Assembly: GCA_943788675.1 (NCBI GenBank)
Contig: CALSRE010000002.1
Span: forward strand, 219,247-283,246
Source: an uncultured bacterium
GTDB taxonomy: Bacteria; Fidelibacterota; Marinisomatia; Marinisomatales; Marinisomataceae
Direction: 5' to 3'
DNA length: 64,000 nt
The translations under genes and the position numbers were made by a program. Below are positions 47,461 through 56,377 of the stretch, in pieces. Numbering within the stretch: the stretch's first letter is position 1; each line of letters begins with the position of its first letter. Under the pieces are notes generated by a model. That model was not told where the DNA came from, searched no databases, and was given only the letters and a program-made list of their open reading frames with translations.

Positions 47461-48000
47461 CTACCTCTTCCAAGTAGTTTCAGGAATATTATTTTGTTTA
47501 TTATAATATCTTGAAAGAACAAAAAAATAATCAGATAACCTATTTAGATACATTATCACTGGATTATTGGCTAGAGAATCGATATACAGTTTAACAGCAG
47601 ATCGTTCTGCTCTTCTTGAAACTGCTCTAGCAATATGTAAATTTGATGAGAAATGATTTCCGCTTGGCAGAATAAATTCTTTCAAAGGACTCAAATCTTC
47701 ATTCAAAAAATTTATTTTACTTTCTAATTCGCTAATCATTTCACTATTAACAATAGAATTATCATTTAGATTCATAGAAATATGTCCACCAATATCAAAG
47801 AGATTATTTTGAATTTTCATCAAAAAATTTGAGATATCTGAATCGTTTGATAGCGATATACAAACACCTATAACGCTACTTAATTCGTCAATCTCTCCTA
47901 AGGCATGTATAATGTCATCAGATTTTAGAACTTGTTCGCCCTTGGCTAAATTAGTTTTCCCGCTATCGCCATTTCTAGTAGTAACCTTAGTAATTCTCAT
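47461..48000 (-). CDS. pduO: Cob(I)alamin adenosyltransferase, PduO type
   Basis: Makes adenosylcobalamin from cob(I)alamin and ATP. It is 179 aa from the ATG at 48000, which shares its A with the nhaD stop; the reading frame runs on to 48072 but that extension overlaps nhaD by 73 nt and is not family-like. It shows the ATP-binding TRNGDSGKTNL segment near the N-terminus, the LGEIDELSS motif, and ARAVSRRAERSAV near residue 127 with LNRLSDYFFVLSR at the end. It provides the cofactor for NrdJ and the acyl-CoA mutase. Confidence 0.94.
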   Translation of the reverse strand: MRITKVTTRNGDSGKTNLAKGEQVLKSDDIIHALGEIDELSSVIGVCISLSNDSDISNFLMKIQNNLFDIGGHISMNLNDNSIVNSEMISELESKINFLNEDLSPLKEFILPSGNHFSSNLHIARAVSRRAERSAVKLYIDSLANNPVIMYLNRLSDYFFVLSRYYNKQNNIPETTWKR

Positions 48001-49313
48001 CAAAGAAGTCCTGAAAGCCATAAATGAGTAAGAATGCTCATCACATAACCAATAAAAATAACTCCTGTCCATCTAAGATGGCTAGAAAATGTATAAATAC
48101 CTTTAGCCTGACCCATTAAAGCAACGCCTGGAGCAGAACCAATAGATAAAAGGCTACCGCCTACACCGGCTGTTAAGGTAATTAAAAGCCATTGGTTTAG
48201 ATCCATTGTTGTTGTGTCATGCATTTGAATCACTGAGAACATAACAGGTATATTATCAATTAGTGCAGATATAATTCCCATCAAGGAATTAGCCGTAGTA
48301 AAACCAAGACCGTCGTACAATGTAGTGTTTAACAAGGCAAGGTATCCAATTTTAGATAATCCAGCAACACACATAATCACACCATAAAAGAATAAAAGAG
48401 TATCCCATTCAGCTTGAGCAATCTGCTTAAAAACTCCAAAAGGCTGATCAGATCCATCTCTGGTAATTCTGCTTGCAGATGAATATGATCTCTTGAGATA
48501 ATATCCAAAAATCTGCAATAAACTTAAACCAAACATCATACCAAAAACCGGAGGAAGATTTAAAAAATTCTTGAACGAAATTGCCATCATTATAGTAACT
48601 AAAAATAAGACGCTAATTACAATAGCTCCTCGTTTTAAAATTACTGGGGGATTCTCAACATCTTGTGCAGACCCCTTAATAAAAAAACTCATTATAAAAG
48701 ATGGTATAACAAAATTTACAAGAGAAGGTAAAAACAATTTAAAAAATTGGGTGAATTCAACATACCCCGCTTGCCATACCATTAATGTAGTTATATCGCC
48801 AAAGGGACTGAAAGCTCCTCCTGCATTAGCAGCAACGACAATATTAACACAGCTAATACTAGTAAAATTTTTATTACCTTTACCAACAGCTAGAACTACC
48901 GCACACATAGTAAGTGCTGTTGTAAGATTATCTGCTATAGGAGATAAGAAGAAAGATATAAAACCTGTAATCCAAAATAATTTTTTATATGAAAAATTTT
49001 GACTAAGTAAAATAGAGCGTAATTTTTCAAAAACATTTCTCTCTGACATAGAATTGATATAAGTCATTGCAACTAATAGGAATAGCATTAATTGATTGAA
49101 CTCGTCAAATGCATGCATAATTTCTTTTTTGACGGCATAAGAATCTCCAGTCTGAACACCGACCCACGCTATCATTGCCCAAATTATTCCCGCCACAAAA
49201 AGAACGGGTTTAGATTTTCTCAAATGAGTGACTTCTTCAGTCATTACAAAAGCGTACGCAATAATAAATAATATTATTGAAATAATTCCAACAGGATGAT
49301 TTAATAATTCCAT
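48000..49313 (-). CDS. nhaD: Na+/H+ antiporter, NhaD type
   Basis: 437 aa, about 12 helices. The family segments around SPIADNLTTAL (near residue 123), NAGGAFSPFGDITTLMVWQAG (near 160) and NIPVMFSV (near 360) are present; Asp/Asn/Thr residues here form the ion path in the IT superfamily. It exports Na+ in exchange for H+ and fits with the adjacent NQR sodium pump. It is divergent from nqrM across 68 nt. Confidence 0.93.
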   Translation of the reverse strand: MELLNHPVGIISIILFIIAYAFVMTEEVTHLRKSKPVLFVAGIIWAMIAWVGVQTGDSYAVKKEIMHAFDEFNQLMLFLLVAMTYINSMSERNVFEKLRSILLSQNFSYKKLFWITGFISFFLSPIADNLTTALTMCAVVLAVGKGNKNFTSISCVNIVVAANAGGAFSPFGDITTLMVWQAGYVEFTQFFKLFLPSLVNFVIPSFIMSFFIKGSAQDVENPPVILKRGAIVISVLFLVTIMMAISFKNFLNLPPVFGMMFGLSLLQIFGYYLKRSYSSASRITRDGSDQPFGVFKQIAQAEWDTLLFFYGVIMCVAGLSKIGYLALLNTTLYDGLGFTTANSLMGIISALIDNIPVMFSVIQMHDTTTMDLNQWLLITLTAGVGGSLLSIGSAPGVALMGQAKGIYTFSSHLRWTGVIFIGYVMSILTHLWLSGLL

Positions 49314-49381
49314 AGGCGATAATTTAAATACAAACGACTGAAAAAATTATTAAAATCGTATACTTTCATTTATATTTAAGC
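49314..49381. promoter_or_regulatory. Divergent intergenic region nhaD / nqrM
   Basis: 68 nt of AT-rich DNA between two divergent starts, so both promoters must lie here or overlap. On the plus strand TATACT (49359-49364) is a fair -10 for nqrM, 17 nt before its ATG, but no good -35 is at the right distance. No Shine-Dalgarno precedes nqrM. Co-location suggests shared control of nhaD and nqrM, which is inference. Confidence 0.3.
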
Positions 49382-49546
49382 ATGAACACTTTATTACTAG
49401 TTTTGCTTATTTTTGGCTTATCAATGTTAGCAATGAATCTGGGGCTGATATTAAAAAATAAACCTTTAAAAAAAGCATGTGGAGATTCGCCTGATGGTTG
49501 TGAAATATGTGGCGGTGAACCAGAAAAATGTGAAAGCAATTTCTAA
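49382..49546 (+). CDS. nqrM: NQR maturation protein NqrM
   Basis: 54-aa protein: one hydrophobic helix (about residues 3-24), a short Lys-rich stretch, then a Cys-rich tail with Cys at 33, 40, 43 and 50 (CEICGG is the core). This is the layout of NqrM (DUF539), needed to mature the Na+-translocating NADH:quinone reductase, probably by iron delivery to the NqrD/NqrE cluster. In gammaproteobacteria nqrM follows apbE on the same strand. Here it is on the opposite strand, tail to tail with apbE, and the stop codons overlap by 3 nt (4 nt shared-region 49543-49546). Confidence 0.92.
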   Translation: MNTLLLVLLIFGLSMLAMNLGLILKNKPLKKACGDSPDGCEICGGEPEKCESNF

Positions 49547-50559
49547 TTTAAAGGAAAGTTTTGAGAAAATTCTTTTTTGAAAGTTCCGTCTTCAAACACT
49601 TTAATAACTAATGACTCTGCTTGATTTATATTATCTATAATATCATTTATCAATCTAGAATCCATTACATACAGCATAGTTGACAAAGCATCAGCATCCA
49701 TACAAGACTCATTTGAAATCACTGAAACTGAACCAATATTCGATAATACTGGATATCCAGTATTTGGATTTATTTCATGATGAAAAAAATTATCTTTATC
49801 AAAATAATAGTTTCTATAATTACCCGATGTGGCAATTGATAAATTATTAAGAGAGATAATTAATTCAATATCGTTATTGATATTGTTAATAGCAGGTGTA
49901 TTGATTCCAATTTTCCAATCCTTATTGACTGACTTAGTTCTTATTTCTCCTCCAATTTCAATAAATAATTCATCATAATGTTTAAGAGAATTAAACAATT
50001 TATCAACTGCAAAACCTTTAGCAATTGAACTTAAGTCAATTTGAACTCTTGGATCTTTTTTTCTGATTTTTAGTTCATCAATTTCAATTAAATTTTGCCC
50101 AACAAACGCCATAACGCTGTCAATTTCTGCTTCAGATGGCTTGCTGTCAAAGATAGCTGGACCAAATCCCCAAAGATTTACGAGCGGCATTATGGTAATA
50201 TCATATAAACCATTAGATAGCTGATGATACTGAAATGATTTTCTAATCACAGTTTCAAAATCTTTGGAAATTTTAAACCATTCAGTTTTTTCTGAACTAT
50301 TAAAAGTTGAAATTTCGCTGTCAGCAATATAAGTGGACATTTGAAGATTTATATCTTTTAAGATTGCTTCAATTTGTAAATAATTTTCTTCAATTTCTTT
50401 TGGACTATCACTCTTTGGGAGAAATTTAATAGTATAAGTTGTTCCCATAGTTTTTCCTGAAATAGATACAATATTATCTATATTATTTTTTGAAGGCGAA
50501 TTGCAACTAAGTATTACTAGGAAAAATAAAAAGGCTAATTTTCTAACCGAAATCATCAT
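49543..50559 (-). CDS. apbE: FAD:protein FMN transferase ApbE
   Basis: 338 aa lipoprotein (signal with lipobox VILSC near residue 19). It transfers FMN from FAD to Thr in NqrB and NqrC. Motifs: GKTMGTTYTIKF (near residue 35), DLSSIAKGFAVD (near 173), and the metal-binding end DADALSTMLYVM near residue 286. It overlaps nqrF by 17 nt and ends tail to tail with nqrM. Confidence 0.95.
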   Translation of the reverse strand: MMISVRKLAFLFFLVILSCNSPSKNNIDNIVSISGKTMGTTYTIKFLPKSDSPKEIEENYLQIEAILKDINLQMSTYIADSEISTFNSSEKTEWFKISKDFETVIRKSFQYHQLSNGLYDITIMPLVNLWGFGPAIFDSKPSEAEIDSVMAFVGQNLIEIDELKIRKKDPRVQIDLSSIAKGFAVDKLFNSLKHYDELFIEIGGEIRTKSVNKDWKIGINTPAINNINNDIELIISLNNLSIATSGNYRNYYFDKDNFFHHEINPNTGYPVLSNIGSVSVISNESCMDADALSTMLYVMDSRLINDIIDNINQAESLVIKVFEDGTFKKEFSQNFPLN

Positions 50560-51769
50560 AAGCGATCATATCTTCTTCTACGCCTAAGTCCCATAACATT
50601 TTTTGCACAGCACTAATCATCATTGGAGGTCCACATAAATAATATTCGCATTCAGTTGGATCTTCATGATTTTCTAGATGCATATCGTGAGCTACTTGAT
50701 GAATAAATCCGGTTGGCCCCTTCCAATTATCTTCCGGTAAAGGATCTGAAAGCGCAACATGATATGTAAAATTATCAAATTCATCAGCTAATGCTTTAAA
50801 TTCTTCATCATAGAACATTTCTTTTTCTGAACGAGCGCCGTACCAAAATGAAATTTTTCTTTTTGACTTTTCAGTTTTAAGCAAATGGAAGATATGAGAT
50901 CTGAGCGGTGCCATACCTGCTCCTCCGCCAATATATACCATTTCACGATCAGTATCTTTAATATAAAACTCACCATAAGGACCTGAAACAGTTACCTTAT
51001 CTCCTTTTTTTAAGTCAAACACATAAGATGAAGCAATACCAGGAGGAACTGATGGATTACCAGGTGGTGGACTTGCAATTCTGATGTTTAACATAATAAT
51101 ATTTCCTTCTGCTGGGTGATTTGCCATTGAATAAGCTCTAAACACTGGCTCATTATTTTCAGCAGTATATTGCCAAATATCAAATTTATCCCAATCAGAT
51201 GTATATAAGTCTTGTATTTCGAAATTTTTATATTGCAAATCTTTGTATGTAGGAACATCAATCTGTATATATCCACCAGATTCAAAATGTATTGGATCAT
51301 CAGCAGGAAGCTCAAGAATCAATTCTTTAATAAAGGTTGCTACGTTATCATTTGATTTAACAACAGCATCCCATTTTCTTATGCTAAAAATTTCATCAGG
51401 TACTTGAATTTTCATATCATTCCTAATCTTAACCTGACAACCTAATCTCCAATTATCTTTTTGATCTGATCTTGAAATATAAGCTTCCTCTGTAGGAAGA
51501 ATATCTCCGCCGCCTTCAATGACCTGACATTTACATTGAGCACATGTCCCTTGTCCGCCGCATGCTGATGGTAGATATACATTTTGAGAAGCTAATGCAT
51601 TTAAAACAGTTCCACCTGTATCAACCTTAATTGATTTGTCAGCATCATCATTAATTAACAAGGTAACTTCTCCTTGAGGAAGTAAAATATCTCCTAATAC
51701 ATTCAAGATAATCACCAAAAATAGGATTACTGATGAAAAAACAATTACACCTAATAAAATATCACTCAT
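50543..51769 (-). CDS. nqrF: Na+-translocating NADH:quinone reductase subunit F
   Basis: 408 aa NADH-oxidising entry subunit. It has an N-terminal helix (about residues 4-26), a 2Fe-2S domain with CGGQGTCAQCKC (near residue 70) and a distal Cys in LGCQVKI, then an FNR-like FAD domain (RAYSMANHP near 217) and an NADH domain (GGGAGMAPLRSH near 276). Its start touches nqrE. Length and domain order are those of NqrF. Confidence 0.97.
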   Translation of the reverse strand: MSDILLGVIVFSSVILFLVIILNVLGDILLPQGEVTLLINDDADKSIKVDTGGTVLNALASQNVYLPSACGGQGTCAQCKCQVIEGGGDILPTEEAYISRSDQKDNWRLGCQVKIRNDMKIQVPDEIFSIRKWDAVVKSNDNVATFIKELILELPADDPIHFESGGYIQIDVPTYKDLQYKNFEIQDLYTSDWDKFDIWQYTAENNEPVFRAYSMANHPAEGNIIMLNIRIASPPPGNPSVPPGIASSYVFDLKKGDKVTVSGPYGEFYIKDTDREMVYIGGGAGMAPLRSHIFHLLKTEKSKRKISFWYGARSEKEMFYDEEFKALADEFDNFTYHVALSDPLPEDNWKGPTGFIHQVAHDMHLENHEDPTECEYYLCGPPMMISAVQKMLWDLGVEEDMIAYDDFG

Positions 51770-52392
51770 TATAAATCAATTCCTGAAAAGGCCATAAAAG
51801 CCATTGATAATAAACCGGTTAATAGCATAGCCATTCCAACTCCTTGAAGTCTGGGTGGAATGTTAGAATATCTTATTCTATATCTAATTGAAGCAAGAGC
51901 TACTATTGCTAGAAAAAATCCTACGCCTGAGCCAAAACCATATACTACAGTTTCTGATATAGTATATTCTCTTTCTACCATAAATAATGATCCACCTAAA
52001 ATTGAACAATTTACAGCAATCAATGGAAGAAAAATTCCTAAACTATTATATAGTGATTGAGAAAATCTCTCCATAAACATCTCAACCAGTTGTACCATTG
52101 CTGCAATAACAGAGATAAAGACAATTAGTTTTAAAAAACCTAAATCTGTGTTCTTAAAATCTTCACTTATCCAAACAAGTGCACCTTTATCAAGGAGAAA
52201 TTCCCACAAAACCCAATTAATTGGAGCTGTGATTGTTAGAACAACCACTACTGCCATTCCAATTCCAACTGAAGCATTAATATTTTTTGAAATTGCAAGG
52301 AATGAACATAAACCTAAAAAATAGGCTAATACTATATTCTCAATAAATACAGCTTTAGTAAAAATGCTTAAATAATGCTCTAATCCAGACAC
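51769..52392 (-). CDS. nqrE: Na+-translocating NADH:quinone reductase subunit E
   Basis: 207 aa, six helices. Cys29 in FLGLCSFLA and a Cys in VNCSILGG (near 120) match the half-helix Cys pair that holds the intramembrane 2Fe-2S cluster with NqrD. It starts with GTG at 52392, sharing one base with the nqrD stop. Confidence 0.96.
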   Translation of the reverse strand: MSGLEHYLSIFTKAVFIENIVLAYFLGLCSFLAISKNINASVGIGMAVVVVLTITAPINWVLWEFLLDKGALVWISEDFKNTDLGFLKLIVFISVIAAMVQLVEMFMERFSQSLYNSLGIFLPLIAVNCSILGGSLFMVEREYTISETVVYGFGSGVGFFLAIVALASIRYRIRYSNIPPRLQGVGMAMLLTGLLSMAFMAFSGIDL

Positions 52393-53045
52393 TATGCCTC
52401 CTCCTCAATTCCAGCCATTTCTCTTTGAGCCCAAATAACTAATCCTAAGATTATAAATGCTCCAGGAGATAGAACTAATAAACCTATATTTTCATATCCA
52501 GCAGCATACCATGACTCTGGGATACTCCAAAGTACATAACCCGCTCCTCCATCAGGAAGAGTTATTGTACCTGCTCCAAATAGCTCTCTAAAAAATGAAA
52601 CAATAATAATTATTAAACCATAGCCAAAACCATTTCCTAAACCATCAAGAAATGCTTTTGAAGGACTATTTTTTAAAGCAAATGCCTCTGCTCTACCCAT
52701 AATGATACAATTTGTGATAATAAGACCAACAAATACAGATAATTGCTTACTCATATCGTATAGATATGCTTTTAATAATTCATCGACAACCGATACCAGA
52801 GAAGCAATAACAGATAACATAATCACAATTCTAACTCTAGCAGGTATATACTCTCTAATTAAAGATAATATTACATTCGATGAACATAAAACAAAGATAA
52901 CAGCTAATGTCATAATGATAGCCTGATCAAGTCTTATTGTTACAGCTAAAGCAGAACAAATACCTAAAACTTGTAAAGATATTGGATTATTAACGTTTAT
53001 TGGATCGCTAATTATCTTTTTTGATTCTGAATTAAATAGTTCCAT
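52392..53045 (-). CDS. nqrD: Na+-translocating NADH:quinone reductase subunit D
   Basis: 217 aa, six helices, paralogous to NqrE with inverted topology. Cys30 in VLGICSALA and a Cys in TNCIIMGRAEAFA (near 111) are the cluster ligands. The SKAFLDGLGNGFGYG segment near residue 130 is diagnostic of NqrD. It overlaps nqrC by 14 nt. Confidence 0.96.
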   Translation of the reverse strand: MELFNSESKKIISDPINVNNPISLQVLGICSALAVTIRLDQAIIMTLAVIFVLCSSNVILSLIREYIPARVRIVIMLSVIASLVSVVDELLKAYLYDMSKQLSVFVGLIITNCIIMGRAEAFALKNSPSKAFLDGLGNGFGYGLIIIIVSFFRELFGAGTITLPDGGAGYVLWSIPESWYAAGYENIGLLVLSPGAFIILGLVIWAQREMAGIEEEA

Positions 53046-53787
53046 AATCTCTTATCTTATCTAATGTTTTTTCATATCTCAACAAATCCTCAAGAAGAAA
53101 ATCAGAAACACCATCTGCGGTAACAGTAGCTCCTGATATTCCGTCTACTTGATGAATTGCTGATTTGTTTGACTTTGAATAGTCAACCCCACCCTTAATA
53201 ACAGAGATACTTATAATTTTTCCGTTCTCATTTCTAATTTTCTTTGGTACATATGTAATCTCGCCATTTGATTCTTTGATTGGATGATTGACAAAGTTAT
53301 CAGTAAACCATTTTTTCTCTACTTCTCCTCCAAGACCTGGAGTTTCTCCATGTTTGTAAAATTGAATTCCTAGCACTGAATCAGTATCTGGATTTAATGC
53401 AATATATCCAAAGATTGTAGACCACAAACCTTTACCAGCGATAGGAAGCGCTATACCTTCAATTTTTTCATTATTCATTCTAATATATATAGGCAAGGTT
53501 TCTTCATTTTTTTCTATATCTACTTCTTCAATATTACATTCTACAATTTCGCCCTCAACATTAACACATTTAGCATCAATATAATTTTTAAAAGTTTGCT
53601 CAATGCTTTCGTTGCTTTCAAGAAGGTTTTCTTCAAAATTTAAAGACCTAAGAATAGTTTTCTGCACGTCTGCTTTGAGGTTTTGATCTTGCAAGCTTTT
53701 GACGCTATCTTTTGTAAAAGATAACATAGTACCTAGAACAAGAGTAACGATGAATACAAATCCAAGTGTATAATTATTACTATACAT
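53032..53787 (-). CDS. nqrC: Na+-translocating NADH:quinone reductase subunit C
   Basis: 251 aa with one N-terminal helix (about residues 6-23) and a periplasmic domain. The covalent FMN site is the SGATVTADGVS motif near residues 220-230, where Thr is flavinylated by ApbE. GKGLWSTIFGYIALN (near 118) and HGETPGLGGEV (near 145) are family motifs. It overlaps nqrB by 8 nt. Confidence 0.96.
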   Translation of the reverse strand: MYSNNYTLGFVFIVTLVLGTMLSFTKDSVKSLQDQNLKADVQKTILRSLNFEENLLESNESIEQTFKNYIDAKCVNVEGEIVECNIEEVDIEKNEETLPIYIRMNNEKIEGIALPIAGKGLWSTIFGYIALNPDTDSVLGIQFYKHGETPGLGGEVEKKWFTDNFVNHPIKESNGEITYVPKKIRNENGKIISISVIKGGVDYSKSNKSAIHQVDGISGATVTADGVSDFLLEDLLRYEKTLDKIRDYGTI

Positions 53788-54955
53788 TTCTTGCCAACCT
53801 CATTTTTATATTTGATTGTATAACATAATAATCTATTAGCGGAGCAAACATATTCATAATCAAAATAGCTAGCATTACCCCTTCAGGGTAAGCTGGGTTT
53901 ATTGAACGAATAATAACAGTTAGTACTCCAATTAAAAATCCATAAATCCATCTTCCAGTGTTTGTATGAGATGATGTTACTGGCTCTGTAGCCATAAAAA
54001 CTGTTCCAAACAGAAAACTTCCAATTAATAAATGTTGAAGTGGAGTAATGGTCAACATAGCATTCGTTGAAAATCCTGATAATAGATTAAATAAGAATGC
54101 AGTACAAACTAAACCAATAATTGAGCTTGCAATTATTCTCCATGAAGCAATTCCGCAATAAATCAGGAATAATGCTCCGCCAATAATTAATAGCTTATTT
54201 GTCTCCCCTATTGATCCAGGAATTAAACCCAAAAACATATTCATTAATGAAAAATCAAATTGGGTTGAAGCAGCAAATAAATTTGAAGCAGTATCATACT
54301 CAACAGGGTTTGCAGGAATAGCTAATGCCGTGGCACCGCTATACCCATCCGGACCTACTGCCCAAACTTTATCTCCAGAAATCTTAGTAGGAAAAGCAAA
54401 ATACATGAATGCTCTAGCAGTTAATGCTGGGTTAAAGACGTTTGTACCTACGCCGCCAAAAATTTCTTTACCTATAATTATACCAAAACTTGTTCCCATA
54501 AAAACTTGCCAAAGTGGAACGTCTGGTGGCATAGTTAATGGAATCAAAGCACATGAAACGAGAAAACCTTCATTTACCTCATGTTTTCTAATAATAGCAA
54601 ATGTTAATTCGCAGATAGCGCCTGCAATAAAGGTAATGATTAAAATTGGGAGTACATAAGTAAGACCAAATAAGGTATTTGCTAAAAGACTTCTTTCAAT
54701 ATCTAAAGCTAAAGAATTTAAATACCCAATATTGTAAGCTCCGAATATATAACAAGGGATTAGAGCGATAACAACAAAGAACATCGTTCTTTTAATATCC
54801 ATATTATCCCTAATATGGGGACCATTACTTGTTTGCTTATTTGTTGAAAAGAAAATTGTATCAGCTGCTTCCCAAACCGGATAAGCCCAAGATAAAGGCT
54901 TCCCTTTTTCAACTAGCTTTCCTGATTCAGCAAATATTTTTCTTAAAAAATTCAT
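53780..54955 (-). CDS. nqrB: Na+-translocating NADH:quinone reductase subunit B
   Basis: 391 aa, about ten helices, the main Na+-pathway subunit. The FMN-binding Thr lies in GYSGATALA near residue 210. The NVFNPALTARAFMYFAFPTKISG stretch (split around residues 178-200) and PALTARA core are typical. It starts 2 nt after nqrA. Confidence 0.96.
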   Translation of the reverse strand: MNFLRKIFAESGKLVEKGKPLSWAYPVWEAADTIFFSTNKQTSNGPHIRDNMDIKRTMFFVVIALIPCYIFGAYNIGYLNSLALDIERSLLANTLFGLTYVLPILIITFIAGAICELTFAIIRKHEVNEGFLVSCALIPLTMPPDVPLWQVFMGTSFGIIIGKEIFGGVGTNVFNPALTARAFMYFAFPTKISGDKVWAVGPDGYSGATALAIPANPVEYDTASNLFAASTQFDFSLMNMFLGLIPGSIGETNKLLIIGGALFLIYCGIASWRIIASSIIGLVCTAFLFNLLSGFSTNAMLTITPLQHLLIGSFLFGTVFMATEPVTSSHTNTGRWIYGFLIGVLTVIIRSINPAYPEGVMLAILIMNMFAPLIDYYVIQSNIKMRLARNV

Positions 54956-54957
54956 AA

Positions 54958-56289
54958 TTATTTATCAAAGTATATTGTATCTAGTCCTGTTCTTATTATA
55001 GAGCCGACATCTGACTTGCTTGGGCACACAAATGAACACAAAGCTACATCTTCTTCATCGCATTCATAAATACCTAACTGTTCCATCTCATCAACATCAT
55101 TTGCCTCGATACTTCTAGCAAGCGAATTGATATAAATATCCATAGGGAAAACCTTTTCCCATGCATCGACTGGAACAAATGCTCTGTTGCTTCCATTTTG
55201 CAAAGTAGTAAAATCATACGAATTATTATTTGAACCAAAATATGCGTTGAAAACACTGTATTTAGATTTTCCACCAGGATGTAGCCATCCAATAAACGGT
55301 CTTTCATGCGACTCTTCAATAACAGAAAATGTTGAATGATAAAATCCTAAGAATCTATCAATTTCTACTTTCTTCCCAGTTAAAACATTGCCAGATATAA
55401 CTCTTACTTTATCCAATTTTAATGATTTGCTAAAACAATCAAATTGTACTCCCATTCTTGACTTATAATAGGATGGAGTAACAGCTGGACCAGCTACATT
55501 AATATTTAATGAAAAATCATATTCTCCTTTTGAAAATAGCCTTCCAAGAATTGGTAAATGCGATCCTTGAACTGTCCAAACAACTTCATTTTGATTTATA
55601 GGGTTAACCTTATTTAAAATTACGCCGACATTCCCTGATGGATGCGGACCTTCAATCTGTAAAAGATTTATAAAATCATAATCTGACAAATATGAAAAAT
55701 TATTTCCTCTAACTGCAACATATAAATGACCATCAGTTAGTTTTTTTAAAACTGATAAAGCTGAAATTATATCATCTTTTTTATCATTTAATGAAAAAGA
55801 GAGATCGTTTGCTAGTGGAGATGAATCTGCCAAAGAAACAATAATACATTTGGGTTCATCTTGAGGATTTACAACTTTATTGAAAGGTCTTTGTGTTATA
55901 AAAGGCCACATATTTTTTTCAGTTAAAAACTCTTTGATGACGGCTTTTGGTGAAGAACCTAAATTCCCCACTGAACTAGTATTTTCTTCAATCTCACTAT
56001 CAACCGCAATAATGATTTCTTGCACTGCCCTTCTTTCTCCGTAGACTATTTTTGAAATGACTCCAGAAGCGATGGCTGGCCATTTTACATCAGGATTATT
56101 TTTATCAAAAAAAAGTGCGTCACCCATAGAAACCTTATCATTTTCTCTAACAATCATTTTTGGTTTGACATAATTGAAATCTTGAGGGGAGATTGAAACA
56201 AATTTTGGATTGGACGCGGTGGTAAATTCTCTAGATGCTAACCCAGAAATATTGATATCATGCCCTTTTTTAATCTTAATTTTTTGCAT
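54958..56289 (-). CDS. nqrA: Na+-translocating NADH:quinone reductase subunit A
   Basis: 443 aa from the ATG at 56289; a TTG directly before it is also in frame. It is the soluble subunit without cofactor, structurally like the Rnf C subunit. Motifs include KIKKGHDINISG at the N-terminus, IASGVISKIVYGERRAV near residue 77 and GPHPSGNVGV near 215. It is the first gene of nqrABCDEF-apbE, preceded by an 88-nt gap where the operon promoter probably lies. Confidence 0.96.
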   Translation of the reverse strand: MQKIKIKKGHDINISGLASREFTTASNPKFVSISPQDFNYVKPKMIVRENDKVSMGDALFFDKNNPDVKWPAIASGVISKIVYGERRAVQEIIIAVDSEIEENTSSVGNLGSSPKAVIKEFLTEKNMWPFITQRPFNKVVNPQDEPKCIIVSLADSSPLANDLSFSLNDKKDDIISALSVLKKLTDGHLYVAVRGNNFSYLSDYDFINLLQIEGPHPSGNVGVILNKVNPINQNEVVWTVQGSHLPILGRLFSKGEYDFSLNINVAGPAVTPSYYKSRMGVQFDCFSKSLKLDKVRVISGNVLTGKKVEIDRFLGFYHSTFSVIEESHERPFIGWLHPGGKSKYSVFNAYFGSNNNSYDFTTLQNGSNRAFVPVDAWEKVFPMDIYINSLARSIEANDVDEMEQLGIYECDEEDVALCSFVCPSKSDVGSIIRTGLDTIYFDK

Positions 56290-56377
56290 CAACTCTTATG
56301 AATTTACAAATGTCTTATTTTGACAAAGGAAGGTACTAAAAAAGATTGTTGAGTTCTATAGATTTATTACAAAAATA
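56290..56377 (-). promoter_or_regulatory. Leader upstream of nqrA
   Basis: 88 nt between the FAD oxidoreductase stop and nqrA. It is one of the larger gaps in the minus-strand run and so a likely promoter site for the nqr operon. I see no convincing -35/-10 pair and only an AAGAG-like ribosome site a few bases before the ATG. A TGTC-N7-GACA half-match is too short to trust. Confidence 0.25.

Noticed and set aside
48001..48072. Longer N-terminus for the PduO adenosyltransferase
   Set aside because: It overlaps nhaD and precedes the conserved N-terminal ATP-binding motif by unlikely residues; the ATG at 48000 forms a typical TGATG junction.
48571..49002. 143-codon plus-strand ORF
   Set aside because: It is antisense to the conserved NhaD coding region and resembles no family; it reflects reverse-strand codon bias.
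56311..56325. TGTC-N7-GACA as an operator before nqrA, similar to the dnaK repeat
   Set aside because: The arms are only 4 bp and the spacing differs from the dnaK repeat, so chance is sufficient.
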